From Oscillospiraceae bacterium (GTDB lineage Bacteria; Bacillota; Clostridia; Oscillospirales; Oscillospiraceae), in assembly GCA_017430455.1 (NCBI GenBank), contig JAFRMX010000005.1:62001-126000 (forward strand): DNA of 64,000 nt. Reading direction: 5' to 3'. Position numbers and translations under genes: made by a program. Below, piece after piece: positions 26,097 to 34,545 of the stretch. Under the pieces are notes generated by a model, which saw only the letters and a list, made by a program, of their open reading frames with translations, did not search any database and had not been told where the DNA came from. Each line of letters starts with the position of its first letter. The first letter of the stretch is position 1.

Positions 26097-26564
26097 TCAG
26101 GAAAGAATGAAGGTAATTCCGCTGTAAAAGAATAAAACGATAAGCCCTGCGATCATAACGCCGGCAAATATCACGGGAACAGCCAGGCGCCTCTTTATCT
26201 TCATCAGGGCAGCAACCAGAGAACCGGTCCATGCGCCCGTTCCCGGGAGCGGAACAGCCACCAGAAGGCAAAGACCTATGAGGCTGTATTTTCTTACCAT
26301 TTCTCCTTTTGAGTCTGCTCTTTTTTCAAGAAACTCTATCTTTCCCTGCCACCACTTGTGTTTTTTGAGACGGTCAAAGATCTGTTCAATAAGAAGCAGT
26401 ATAAAAGGAACAGGAGCCATATTTCCTAAGACTGCGATAACATAGGCCAGAACAGGCTCAATATCGTTATGTACTGCCCAAGGCAGAGCAAATCTGAGTT
26501 CTGCGACCGGGACCATACTCATCAGGAATTCCATTATGCATTTGACAAAAACTGATTCCGGCAA
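26097..26564 (-). CDS. Small multidrug export family membrane protein (COG2426)
   Basis: 155-residue membrane protein with four hydrophobic helices, opening with M-V-P-V-A-E-L-R-F-A-L-P and containing V-A-V-P-L-P-G-T-G-A-W-T-G, both typical of the Sm_multidrug_ex family. The family's transport role is only weakly established. The start is TTG 26564, preceded by GGAG at 7 bases. Separated by 17 bases from divIVA, so possibly cotranscribed. Confidence 0.85.
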   Translation of the reverse strand: MPESVFVKCIMEFLMSMVPVAELRFALPWAVHNDIEPVLAYVIAVLGNMAPVPFILLLIEQIFDRLKKHKWWQGKIEFLEKRADSKGEMVRKYSLIGLCLLVAVPLPGTGAWTGSLVAALMKIKRRLAVPVIFAGVMIAGLIVLFFYSGITFILS

Positions 26565-26655
26565 TTTTACGCTCCATCAAAGAAATTAACAAAAAAATGA
26601 TATCACAGCATAAAGAAATTTTCAATGAAGATAAAACATAAAGCTGAAAGACTGC

Positions 26656-26684
26656 TTGAGAACGGGGATCTTTTGCGATATAAT
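26656..26684 (+). promoter_or_regulatory. Promoter of the DUF4430/ECF-S operon
   Basis: TTGAGA, 17-base spacer, TATAAT. The leader of about 43 bases ends with AGGAGAAAAG before the ATG at 26734. It is too short for a cobalamin or other known large riboswitch. Confidence 0.8.
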
Positions 26685-26733
26685 TAAGACTCCGGTTAAA
26701 CGGAAATAACAGAGTATTTCAGGAGAAAAGAAA

Positions 26734-27180
26734 ATGAAAAAAACAGACCGTTCGAAATCCATAATCCTGCTTTTGGTCATCGCTTTAGTTGCGAGCATGA
26801 CCGCAGGCCTTGCAGGCTGCGGCGCCTCACCTTCCGCACAGACTGCGGAAACGGCGACAGCGGTTCTTGAATCCGGTGAGATCGGGGAAGGAAGCAAACA
26901 GTTTTATCTGACAGTGACTGACGGAGACGGGAACCAATACGATTACACGGTCAATACAGATGCAGAAACAGTCGGCGAAGCACTTCTGGAACTAGGCCTT
27001 ATTGCCGGAGATGAGACGGAATACGGACTCTATGTCAAGGAAGTAAACGGGTTCGTCGCGGATTACGATACGGACGGCACATACTGGGCCTTCTACATTG
27101 ACGGCGAATATGCCATGACGGGCGTAGATCGAACGGAAATAACGGAAGGCAGCACATACACTCTGCAGGTCGAGAAGTGA
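26734..27180 (+). CDS. DUF4430 lipoprotein
   Basis: 148-residue secreted lipoprotein: positively charged start, hydrophobic core and lipobox L-A-G-C near residue 29, a Ser/Ala/Thr spacer, then a DUF4430 domain (residues about 58-146) with Y-T-V-N-T-D-A-E-T-V-G-E-A-L and W-A-F-Y-I-D-G-E-Y-A. DUF4430 resembles the cobalamin-binding beta domain of transcobalamins. The 4-base overlap with an ECF S component suggests it presents a vitamin or cofactor to that transporter (inference). Confidence 0.88.
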   Translation: MKKTDRSKSIILLLVIALVASMTAGLAGCGASPSAQTAETATAVLESGEIGEGSKQFYLTVTDGDGNQYDYTVNTDAETVGEALLELGLIAGDETEYGLYVKEVNGFVADYDTDGTYWAFYIDGEYAMTGVDRTEITEGSTYTLQVEK

Positions 27181-27704
27181 AACTGAGCGTCCGGGAGATA
27201 TGCAAATTTTCCATGATGGGAACTCTTATGTATATCTCTAAGGCAGTAATGGAGTTTCTCCCCAATGTGCATCTTATAGCGGCATTCATTGCGGTCTTTA
27301 CTATCGTATACCGCGCAAAAGCGCTTTTCCCCATCTATGTGTTCGTGTTTCTGACAGGGCTCATGAACGGATTCAACACTTGGTGGATCCCTTATCTGTA
27401 TATATGGGCAGTCCTCTGGGGCGCACTTATGCTTTTGCCGAAAAGTATTCCGAATAAGATAAAACCTTTTGTCTATATGGGCATCTGTGCTCTGCATGGG
27501 CTGCTTTACGGAACCCTTTATGCTCCCTTTCAGGCGCTTTTCTATGGGCTGAGCTTCAAGGGGATGATAGCCTGGATAGTTGCCGGGCTTCCCTGGGATG
27601 CTATTCACGCGGCGGGAAACCTTGTCACAGGCGCTTTGATAATCCCGCTGGCAAAGCTTTTGGAGAATATCGAGAAAAGACTTCAAACAGGAAAGGAAAT
27701 CTAA
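27177..27704 (+). CDS. ECF transporter S component
   Basis: 175-residue membrane protein with about six hydrophobic segments and the short charged N-terminus usual for ECF substrate-binding components. L-P-N-V-H-L-I-A-A-F near residue 28 is typical of a family found beside DUF4430 lipoproteins. The substrate is not evident; cobalamin or a related compound is a guess from the neighbour. No ATPase or T gene is nearby, so it would use the EcfA1-A2-T module encoded at 15954-18439. Confidence 0.82.
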   Translation: MKLSVREICKFSMMGTLMYISKAVMEFLPNVHLIAAFIAVFTIVYRAKALFPIYVFVFLTGLMNGFNTWWIPYLYIWAVLWGALMLLPKSIPNKIKPFVYMGICALHGLLYGTLYAPFQALFYGLSFKGMIAWIVAGLPWDAIHAAGNLVTGALIIPLAKLLENIEKRLQTGKEI

Positions 27705-27706
27705 TA

Positions 27707-28342
27707 ATGGAAATTTTATCCGTACATGACAAAGAATTCAGAAAGTACGGGCGGATAGTAAAGGGCTACGATCTGCAGGAGCTTATGAAGGCGCTTGCAG
27801 CCACCCCGCTTCCCGAAGAAGGGACAGCCTATGTCGCTTCCGAGCCGTCTTTCGAAGCACTGCCGGTAAAGGACCTGTTTTCCAAAAATCTTTATGGCGG
27901 CATGCCCGTTCAGCTCGGATGGTGCAACGGGCACAATACGAAGCTCAACTGCTTCGAATACCACAGAGACAGCGAGATAAACCTCGGAACAGAGGATTTT
28001 ATACTTCTTCTCGCGAAAAGGTCGCAGATCAGAAAAGGTATTATAGATTCTTCCAAAACAGTCGCTTTCAGGATTCCGGCGGGAACGATGGTGGAGATCT
28101 ATGCGACCACTCTGCACTTTGCTCCCTGTCATGCAGACCCGGAGAAGGGCTTCCGTGTGCTTGTTGTTCTTCCCGAAGGCACAAATACGGAAAAACCGGA
28201 GATAACAGAGCTCAACCTTGAGGATAAACTGCTCTGGGCAAGAAACAAGTGGCTTCTCGCCCACAAGGATTCCAAGCAGGCGGCAAAAGGTGCCCGGATA
28301 GGCATCAGTGGCGAGAATATCGACATAGCAAAGGATATCTGA
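27707..28342 (+). CDS. DUF4867 family cupin-like protein
   Basis: 211 residues, cytoplasmic. Matches the DUF4867 family; the centre has cupin-like features: G-H-N-T-K-L-N-C-F-E-Y-H-R-D-S-E-I, I-P-A-G-T-M-V-E-I-Y and L-H-F-A-P-C-H. The Glu and His residues could bind a metal. The family is often found with sugar-catabolism genes. It is 2 bases after the S-component gene and ends with a good terminator. A related but shorter protein is encoded at 47897. Confidence 0.78.
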   Translation: MEILSVHDKEFRKYGRIVKGYDLQELMKALAATPLPEEGTAYVASEPSFEALPVKDLFSKNLYGGMPVQLGWCNGHNTKLNCFEYHRDSEINLGTEDFILLLAKRSQIRKGIIDSSKTVAFRIPAGTMVEIYATTLHFAPCHADPEKGFRVLVVLPEGTNTEKPEITELNLEDKLLWARNKWLLAHKDSKQAAKGARIGISGENIDIAKDI

Positions 28343-28356
28343 CCGGTATTCAATAA

Positions 28357-28394
28357 GCGGGCTGTGACATGAGTAGTCACAGCCCGCATTTTAT
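28357..28394 (+). terminator. Terminator after the DUF4867 gene
   Basis: Perfect 12-bp stem GCGGGCTGTGAC/GTCACAGCCCGC, 7-base loop, then ATTTTATAT. Confidence 0.88.
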
Positions 28395-28463
28395 ATAAGA
28401 TAAGCTGGTCCGATGAAATGAGATTAGAATAAAATGAGTAATACAGTCTGTCTTAACGGAAAA

Positions 28464-29495
28464 CTACTTAACACTGTCTCGGATATGCAGAGAGGTTGAC
28501 AGATAGATCTTCATTGAAGCTCTCTCCTCGGAGGCAGGATCATCCATACGTCTGAGCAGAATGTCGACTGCAATCTTTCCCAGCTGCTCTTTGTGGGAAG
28601 TCACTGTGCTTAAGGCAGGAGAGCATAGCTCGCATATCGGAGTATCGTCAAAACCGATAACAGACAATTGTTCCGGAACCTTGATTCCGAATGAGTTACA
28701 GGCTCTGATGGCTGCAGCGGCTACCACGTCGTTTTCTGCGAATACTCCGTCCGGCAATTCAGATGTGTTATTCAGAAAATCAACTGTACTTTTATATGCT
28801 CCGTCAAATGACACGTATGTGTTCATCATGCAAAACAGGTCAAGCCCCGCGTCCTGAAGAGCGCAGGCAACACCTTCCTGTCTGTCAATATAATTCTGAT
28901 TTCGGAAGCTTGAGCGAAAATAACCGATCCGTCGGCATCCGCGCTGTATAAGATGTTCTGTGGCCATACGAGCGCCGCCGAAATTGTCATTGCAGACATA
29001 GTCTGCTCCGGCTATCGGTTCCACACTGTCCAAAACTATTAACGGGATTTCCGGATGCTCAGCGAAAACCGCATTGATCTCGGTTCTGCTCTTTTCGGTA
29101 ATGTCAGTGCCTAAAAACAAAATGCCGTCGGTATCAGGCAGAACTTTTTCGAGCTGGTCCCGCAGAGCGGCCTCCCCTGCGTTGATATAACAGACCGATA
29201 TGCTGTGACCGAGGGAAGAAGCCCGATCCGCGGCGCCTTTGAGTAAAAAGGAGGAGAAGGTCGTGTTTTCTGCAATGCTGACCAGATGATCCATAAAGAT
29301 CACAAAACTGATACGTCTGCTGGTCAAAGCCTGTTGCATTGCGGCCGAAACAGGTTTTCCCATTCGTGCAGCCGTTTCACGAACCAGCTTTCGCGTCTCC
29401 TCACTGACACCGGGTTTATCCCTCAGGGCAAGGGAGACGGCAGCCTGGGAAAGCCCCAGTGTTTTGGCTATTTCCTTTGCTGTAATATTTGCCAT
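28464..29495 (-). CDS. LacI-family transcriptional regulator of the pentose cassette
   Basis: 343-residue repressor. N-terminal helix-turn-helix I-T-A-K-E-I-A-K-T-L-G-L-S-Q-A-A-V-S-L-A-L and hinge to residue about 58, then a periplasmic-binding-protein-like sugar sensor with E-N-D-V-V-A-A-A-A-I and I-G-F-D-D-T. AGGATGAG lies ahead of the ATG. It is divergent from the dual binding-protein gene at 29812, whose promoter has a 21-base palindrome just downstream of the -10 box, a likely target. Confidence 0.92.
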   Translation of the reverse strand: MANITAKEIAKTLGLSQAAVSLALRDKPGVSEETRKLVRETAARMGKPVSAAMQQALTSRRISFVIFMDHLVSIAENTTFSSFLLKGAADRASSLGHSISVCYINAGEAALRDQLEKVLPDTDGILFLGTDITEKSRTEINAVFAEHPEIPLIVLDSVEPIAGADYVCNDNFGGARMATEHLIQRGCRRIGYFRSSFRNQNYIDRQEGVACALQDAGLDLFCMMNTYVSFDGAYKSTVDFLNNTSELPDGVFAENDVVAAAAIRACNSFGIKVPEQLSVIGFDDTPICELCSPALSTVTSHKEQLGKIAVDILLRRMDDPASEERASMKIYLSTSLHIRDSVK

Positions 29496-29712
29496 AGTAT
29501 TCTCATCCTTTCATTTATCATCTTAACTTCGCCTGTAAGCAATTGCAAATACAATCTCCTTCGTCAGAAAAAAATCGTCATTTCGCACAAAAAACAGATA
29601 AAGAATTTAGTAAATTTGACGATAAATAATTTGTTATTAGGCAGATTATCTAATTGCTCAGACTTATTCACCGTAAAAATAAAAACTTTTTAGCAAAAAT
29701 TATTAAAACTGC

Positions 29713-29741
29713 TTGACTTAAATCCGACTGTGGTCTACTAT
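29713..29741 (+). promoter_or_regulatory. Promoter of the dual binding-protein gene
   Basis: TTGACT at 29713-29718, a 17-base spacer and TACTAT at 29736-29741. Confidence 0.75.
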
Positions 29742-29752
29742 ATTAACATACG

Positions 29753-29773
29753 TCAGCTAAATTATTTAGCTGA
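29753..29773 (+). promoter_or_regulatory. Palindromic operator at the pentose cassette promoter
   Basis: Perfect 9-bp arms (TCAGCTAAA and its complement) around a 3-base TTA centre, beginning 12 bases after the -10 box. Such a site over the transcription start fits repression by the divergent LacI regulator. It lacks the central CG common in LacI-family sites. Confidence 0.65.
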
Positions 29774-29811
29774 AAATAATCAAAAAGAACTGAAAGGAAA
29801 GGAAAAACACA

Positions 29812-31830
29812 ATGAAGAAAAAGATTTTTGCTTTGCTTCTTGCTCTCGCAATGGTCTTTGCGCTTGCCGCCTGCGGCAGCCAGGCTGCACCTGCCAGCAG
29901 CGGCAATCTGGTCGGTGTTGCGATGCCGACTAAGGATCTGCAGCGCTGGAATCAGGACGGAGAAAACCTGAAGGCTCAGCTCGAAGCAAAGGGCTATTCT
30001 GTTGACCTGCAGTTTGGCGCAAATGACATCGCCACACAGGTCTCCCAGATCGAGAACATGATAGCAAACGGATGCAAAGTGCTTGTTATCGCCTCCATAG
30101 ACGGTGACTCGCTCGGCACGGTTTTGGCGCAGGCTAAGGAAGCCGGCATTCCCGTTATCGCTTATGACCGTTTGATCATGAACTCCGATGCCGTTTCCTA
30201 CTATGCCACCTTTGATAACTGGCTTGTCGGTACCAAGCAGGGCGAGTATATTGAGGAAGCACTCGGACTGAAGGAAGGCAAAGGCCCCTTCAACATCGAG
30301 TTCATCACCGGCGACCCCGGCGACAACAACATCAACTTCTTCTTTGATGGCGCCATGAGTATTCTTCAGCCCTATCTGGACAACGGACAGCTTGTATGCC
30401 CGTCAGGCCAGACCGAGAAGGCTGTTGTTGCAACCGCCAACTGGGCAACAGATGCTGCTCAGGCGCGTTTTGAGAACATTCTCTCCAGCAATTATGCTGA
30501 CGGAAAGCAGCTTGACGCAGTACTTGCTTCCAACGACTCAACAGCTCTGGGCGTTGAGAACGCACTTGCTTCTTCCTACACCGGCAGTTACCCGGTCATC
30601 ACGGGTCAGGACTGCGACATAGCCATCATGAAGAACCTCATCGAAGGCAAACAGGCAATGTCCGTCTTTAAAGACACACGTACTCTCGCTGCCAAGGTCG
30701 TTGAGATGGTCGATGCACTTATGAAGGGAACCGAACCCCCTGTAAATGACACCGAGACCTACGACAACGGCACAGGCATCATCCCCAGCTTCCTGTGCGA
30801 GCCTGTTGCCTGCACAGTAGACAACTACAAAGAACTGCTGATAGATTCCGGCTACTACACGCTTGAACAGCTCGGCGTTGAAGACGGCGGCGAAGTTGCT
30901 GCTGCTCCCGCTGCTCCTGCAGGCGAACTGATCAAGGTCGGTATCATCAATCTTGACCCCGCAGAGTCCGGCTACCGTGAAGCAAACGTAAATGACCTGC
31001 ACTCTGTATTCACTGCAGAGAACGGTTATGACGCCAGTTTCGCAACCGCTCCCACTGCTGACAAGCAGCTGGAAGCTGCCAATACCTTCATCACAGAGGG
31101 CGTTGACTACATCCTTGTTTCTGCTGCTGAAACCACCGGTTGGGATGAGACTCTTGAAGCCGCAAAAGAAGCCGGCATCGGCGTATTCCTCTTCGACCGC
31201 ATGATCGATTGCGATCCCAGCCTCTACACTGCAGCTGTTGTTTCCGACATGCGCAATGAAGGCGAGACAGCTGTTGCATGGCTTGAGAGCCTCGGTCTTG
31301 ACGAATACAAAGTCCTGCACATCCAGGGCCAGTTGGGCAGCGCTGCTCAGATCGGCCGTTCCGAGCCTCTTCAGGAGAAGTGCGAAGCTGACGACAAGTG
31401 GACCATGGTCCGTGAAGGCACCGGCGGAGACAGCTGGGATCCCAATGAGGCCCGTAAGATTGCCGAAGCCGCAATTAATGCAGGCGAGGAATTCAACATA
31501 GTCTATGCTGAGAACGATGGCATGGCGCAGGGCGTTGTTGCAGCACTTGATGCTGCCGGCATCACCCACGGCGTTGACGGCGACGTTATCATAATGGGCT
31601 TTGACTGCAACAAGTGGGCTCTCCGCGAGCTGCTCGCAGGCAACTGGAACTACGACGGACAGTGCAGCCCGTTCCAGGCCACACTCATTGACGGTATGAT
31701 CAAGACTCTTCAGGCCGGCGGAACAATTGAAGGTCTGAACGATTTGGGTCAGATCATCAACGAAGAGAAAGGCTTCGACGCCCGTACCATTACAGAGGAG
31801 GATATCGCCACCTACGGTCTGGGCGAATAA
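29812..31830 (+). CDS. Dual sugar-binding lipoprotein: ChvE-like domain fused to YtfQ-like domain
   Basis: 672 residues, twice the usual length. Signal peptide with lipobox L-A-A-C, Cys21. Residues about 32-350 are a ChvE/xylose-type binding protein (V-A-M-P-T-K-D-L-Q-R-W, I-A-Y-D-R-L-I-M, G-D-P-G-D-N-N, S-V-F-K-D-T). An Ala/Pro linker (residues about 355-373) joins a second, different binding protein (374-672) of the YtfQ galactofuranose type (I-N-L-D-P-A-E-S-G-Y-R, F-L-F-D-R-M-I, H-I-Q-G-Q-L-G-S-A, A-E-N-D-G-M-A-Q-G, G-F-D-C-N-K-W-A). The second half has no signal peptide. Downstream lie two sets of membrane parts, one fitting each half. Confidence 0.93.
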   Translation: MKKKIFALLLALAMVFALAACGSQAAPASSGNLVGVAMPTKDLQRWNQDGENLKAQLEAKGYSVDLQFGANDIATQVSQIENMIANGCKVLVIASIDGDSLGTVLAQAKEAGIPVIAYDRLIMNSDAVSYYATFDNWLVGTKQGEYIEEALGLKEGKGPFNIEFITGDPGDNNINFFFDGAMSILQPYLDNGQLVCPSGQTEKAVVATANWATDAAQARFENILSSNYADGKQLDAVLASNDSTALGVENALASSYTGSYPVITGQDCDIAIMKNLIEGKQAMSVFKDTRTLAAKVVEMVDALMKGTEPPVNDTETYDNGTGIIPSFLCEPVACTVDNYKELLIDSGYYTLEQLGVEDGGEVAAAPAAPAGELIKVGIINLDPAESGYREANVNDLHSVFTAENGYDASFATAPTADKQLEAANTFITEGVDYILVSAAETTGWDETLEAAKEAGIGVFLFDRMIDCDPSLYTAAVVSDMRNEGETAVAWLESLGLDEYKVLHIQGQLGSAAQIGRSEPLQEKCEADDKWTMVREGTGGDSWDPNEARKIAEAAINAGEEFNIVYAENDGMAQGVVAALDAAGITHGVDGDVIIMGFDCNKWALRELLAGNWNYDGQCSPFQATLIDGMIKTLQAGGTIEGLNDLGQIINEEKGFDARTITEEDIATYGLGE

Positions 31831-31877
31831 TATCCTGATTTCTTATTAAGGCACTCCCTGTAAGGGGAAAAATATCG

Positions 31878-31931
31878 GCGCGGTATGGCACCTTGTGGAG
31901 AGATCCGCGGTTCATACCGCGCTTTTAATTT
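31878..31931 (+). terminator. Partial terminator between binding-protein and ATPase genes
   Basis: 10-bp stem GCGCGGTATG/CATACCGCGC, 25-base loop, followed by TTTTAATTT. Lying inside the cassette, it probably lowers expression of the membrane parts relative to the binding protein or protects the upstream mRNA end. Confidence 0.65.
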
Positions 31932-31952
31932 CAAACAACAGGAGCTGATCAG

Positions 31953-33467
31953 ATGCAAGACGATATCATACTTACGATGCGCGGGATCTGCAAAGTATTT
32001 CCGGGCGTAAAGGCGTTAAGTAATGTCGATTTCACTCTGCGGAGGGGAAAGATCCACGCGCTGATGGGTGAAAACGGTGCCGGAAAATCTACTTTGATCA
32101 AAGTGCTCACAGGCGTATATTCGATGGATGGAGGAGAGATCCGCATTGAAGGACATGACAGTCCAATCATCATCCACTCCCCGCAGGAAGCCCAGAGCTA
32201 CGGTATAAGTACAGTCTACCAGGAAATCTCTCTTTGCCCCAATCTTACCGTGGCAGAGAACATGTATATCGGGCGTGATTCGGCGCATACTGTCAACTGG
32301 AAACAGCGTGAAAAAAAGGCCGGTGAACTGTTGGACAGTCTCGGCATCCCCGCTCGTCCCCGTCAGCAGCTTGCCAGCTGCTCTTTGGCTGTGCAGCAGA
32401 TGGTTGCGATTGCCAGGGCAGTGGATACAGAATGCAAGGTGCTGATCCTCGACGAACCGACCTCCTCGCTGGACGACAAGGAAGTAGAGATGCTTTTTGG
32501 CCTGATGAGGGAACTGAAGAGCCGCGGTGTTGGCATCGTTTTTGTGACTCATTTCCTGGAGCAGGTCTACGAAGTCAGCGACCAGATCACCGTTTTGCGT
32601 AACGGCGAGCTTGTTGGTGAATACGATGTTGAAAAGCTGCCTCAGGTTGAGCTTGTAGCCAAAATGATGGGCAAAGATTTGAATGATCTGGCTGAATTGG
32701 AACAATTCGGAAAGAAGAGCGTTCCCGGCGACGAAGTGATATACGAGGCACAGGAACTTTCCAGTACGGAGAGCAAACCCTTTGACTTCCGGATTCGCAA
32801 GGGAGAAGTCAACGGATTCACAGGACTTTTGGGTTCCGGGCGCAGCGAGAGCGTGCGTGCAATATTTGGCGCGGACCATGTGACCGGCGGCAAAGTGAAG
32901 ATCCGTGGGAAGGATGTAAAAATCAGCAATCCCCATGATGCAATGAAAAACGGCGTCGGCTATCTGCCTGAGGACCGCAAACGCGATGGAATCATTGCGG
33001 ATCTTTCAGTGCGTGATAACATTATTCTTGCACTCCAGGTGCTCAACGGAATGGGCCGCCCCATTTCCCGTCAGAAGGCAGAAGAATTTGCCGACGAATA
33101 TATAGAAGCATTGAATATCAAAACTGCCAGTACGGAGACCCCAGTCGGCAGCCTGTCCGGAGGTAACCAGCAAAAGGTCATTCTGGCTCGCTGGCTGCTC
33201 ACCCATCCGGATTATCTGATCCTGGATGAGCCGACACGCGGAATCGACGTAGGCACCAAGCTGGAGATCCAAAAACTCGTGCTGAAACTGGCATCAGAAA
33301 ATATGAGCGTCACTTTTATCTCCTCTGAGATCGAAGAGATGCTCCGGACGTGCTCCCGCCTTATAGTTATGCGTGACCGCAATATTGTCGGAGAACTCAA
33401 AGGCGAAGAGCTGACCCAGGCGAATGTTATGAACACCATTGCGGGAGGTGAACGGCAGAATGCATGA
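31953..33467 (+). CDS. Sugar ABC transporter ATPase, YtfR-type
   Basis: 504-residue protein with two ABC domains in tandem, as in ribose and galactofuranose importers. First Walker [23 protein letters not shown]; first signature region degenerate (A-S-C-S-L-A-V-Q-Q); second signature L-S-G-G-N-Q-Q-K with [10 protein letters not shown]. The second Walker A is degenerate (G-L-L-G-S-G-R-S-E), normal for the family. It precedes two permeases of the YtfT and YjfF types and probably serves the C-terminal half of the dual binding protein. Confidence 0.92.
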   Translation: MQDDIILTMRGICKVFPGVKALSNVDFTLRRGKIHALMGENGAGKSTLIKVLTGVYSMDGGEIRIEGHDSPIIIHSPQEAQSYGISTVYQEISLCPNLTVAENMYIGRDSAHTVNWKQREKKAGELLDSLGIPARPRQQLASCSLAVQQMVAIARAVDTECKVLILDEPTSSLDDKEVEMLFGLMRELKSRGVGIVFVTHFLEQVYEVSDQITVLRNGELVGEYDVEKLPQVELVAKMMGKDLNDLAELEQFGKKSVPGDEVIYEAQELSSTESKPFDFRIRKGEVNGFTGLLGSGRSESVRAIFGADHVTGGKVKIRGKDVKISNPHDAMKNGVGYLPEDRKRDGIIADLSVRDNIILALQVLNGMGRPISRQKAEEFADEYIEALNIKTASTETPVGSLSGGNQQKVILARWLLTHPDYLILDEPTRGIDVGTKLEIQKLVLKLASENMSVTFISSEIEEMLRTCSRLIVMRDRNIVGELKGEELTQANVMNTIAGGERQNA

Positions 33468-34545
33468 TAGGAAGACATTATCGCGCGGAAATAACGGGCT
33501 TGGCCAGCTGCTGATCCCGCTGATCGCATTAGCGATCCTGATACTGTTCAACCTGTTCAGGGATCCCGGCTTTTATGCCATCGGCATCTCGGTAAACAAC
33601 AGCGGAAACAAAGTTCTGACCGGCAATATTATCAGTGTCATCGACAGCGCAAGTGAGCTCGCGATAATCGCCATGGGAATGACGATAGTGACAGCGGCTA
33701 CCGGCGGTCAGGATATCAGCGTAGGTGCCGTGGGGACCATCGCAGGCAGTATTTTTGTAAAGATCCTCAAGGGTTTCGCAGGTATCAATATCTGGACTGT
33801 CCTTCTGGGCATTCTGGTCTGCTGTATTGTAACTGTTCTGTTTACTTCGTTTAACGGTATGCTGGTATCCGTGTTCCGGATCCAGCCGATGATCGCAACA
33901 CTTATCCTGTTTTCCTGCGGGCGCAGCATCGCGTACTGGATCATAGGCAGCGCAACACCTCAGATAATAAGCCCGATCATCAGTGCGATGGGAATGACCA
34001 TCCCCGGCATCCCCATCCCGACCCCGATCTTCGGCGTGATTCTGGTGGCGCTTGTCCTTGTGTTGTTATTCCGATTCACAACGCTTCGGCTCTATACAGA
34101 ATCGGTAGGTGTAAACCAAGGTGCTGCACGGCTCAACGGCATCAATCCGGTTGCCATAAAAATGCTCAGCTTTGTGATTCTGGGAATCTGCGTGGCAATC
34201 GCCGGTATTATAGGTACCTGCCGCATGGGACAGGTCAGCCTCAAAACACTGCTCGTTGATATAGAAATGGATGCCATTCTTGCAGTCGCGATCGGCGGTA
34301 ACAGTCTTGGCGGCGGACGTTTCCGGATCGGAGCGAGCGTTCTGGGTGCCTATATCATCCAGATGCTGACCACGACCCTGTTGGCAATGCGTGTCGATCC
34401 GGTGAACATTAAAGCATACAAGGCTGTAATGATCATCATTATTGTTGTAGCCGGTTCTCCGGTTATCAAGAGAAAGCTTTCCCAGCTTTGGAACCGTTTG
34501 CGTGCCGGCAGGGCGAAAGTAGCGGTACAGAAGGGGGGCCGGTAA
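33460..34545 (+). CDS. Sugar ABC transporter permease, YtfT-type
   Basis: 361-residue permease of the ribose/galactofuranose family with 8-10 hydrophobic helices. The family motif G-G-x-D-L-S-V-G reads G-G-Q-D-I-S-V-G. ATG 33460 (M-H-D-R-K-T) follows GGGAGGTG and overlaps the ATPase stop by 8 bases. Acts as a pair with the next permease. Confidence 0.9.
   Translation: MHDRKTLSRGNNGLGQLLIPLIALAILILFNLFRDPGFYAIGISVNNSGNKVLTGNIISVIDSASELAIIAMGMTIVTAATGGQDISVGAVGTIAGSIFVKILKGFAGINIWTVLLGILVCCIVTVLFTSFNGMLVSVFRIQPMIATLILFSCGRSIAYWIIGSATPQIISPIISAMGMTIPGIPIPTPIFGVILVALVLVLLFRFTTLRLYTESVGVNQGAARLNGINPVAIKMLSFVILGICVAIAGIIGTCRMGQVSLKTLLVDIEMDAILAVAIGGNSLGGGRFRIGASVLGAYIIQMLTTTLLAMRVDPVNIKAYKAVMIIIIVVAGSPVIKRKLSQLWNRLRAGRAKVAVQKGGR

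Larger units (their letters stand above)
29496..29811. other. Divergent control region between lacI and the pentose cassette
   Basis: 316 AT-rich bases without a gene. It holds the promoter and palindromic operator listed separately and an AAAGGAAAGG ribosome binding site ahead of the ATG at 29812. Nothing else was recognised. Confidence 0.7.

Noticed and set aside
26581..26733. Possible cobalamin riboswitch ahead of the DUF4430/ECF-S genes
   Set aside because: A good promoter at 26656-26684 leaves a leader of only about 43 bases and no B12-box sequence is visible.
30538..31569. A 343-codon open frame on the minus strand inside the dual binding-protein gene
   Set aside because: It results from the strong codon bias of the plus-strand gene; no recognisable protein features.
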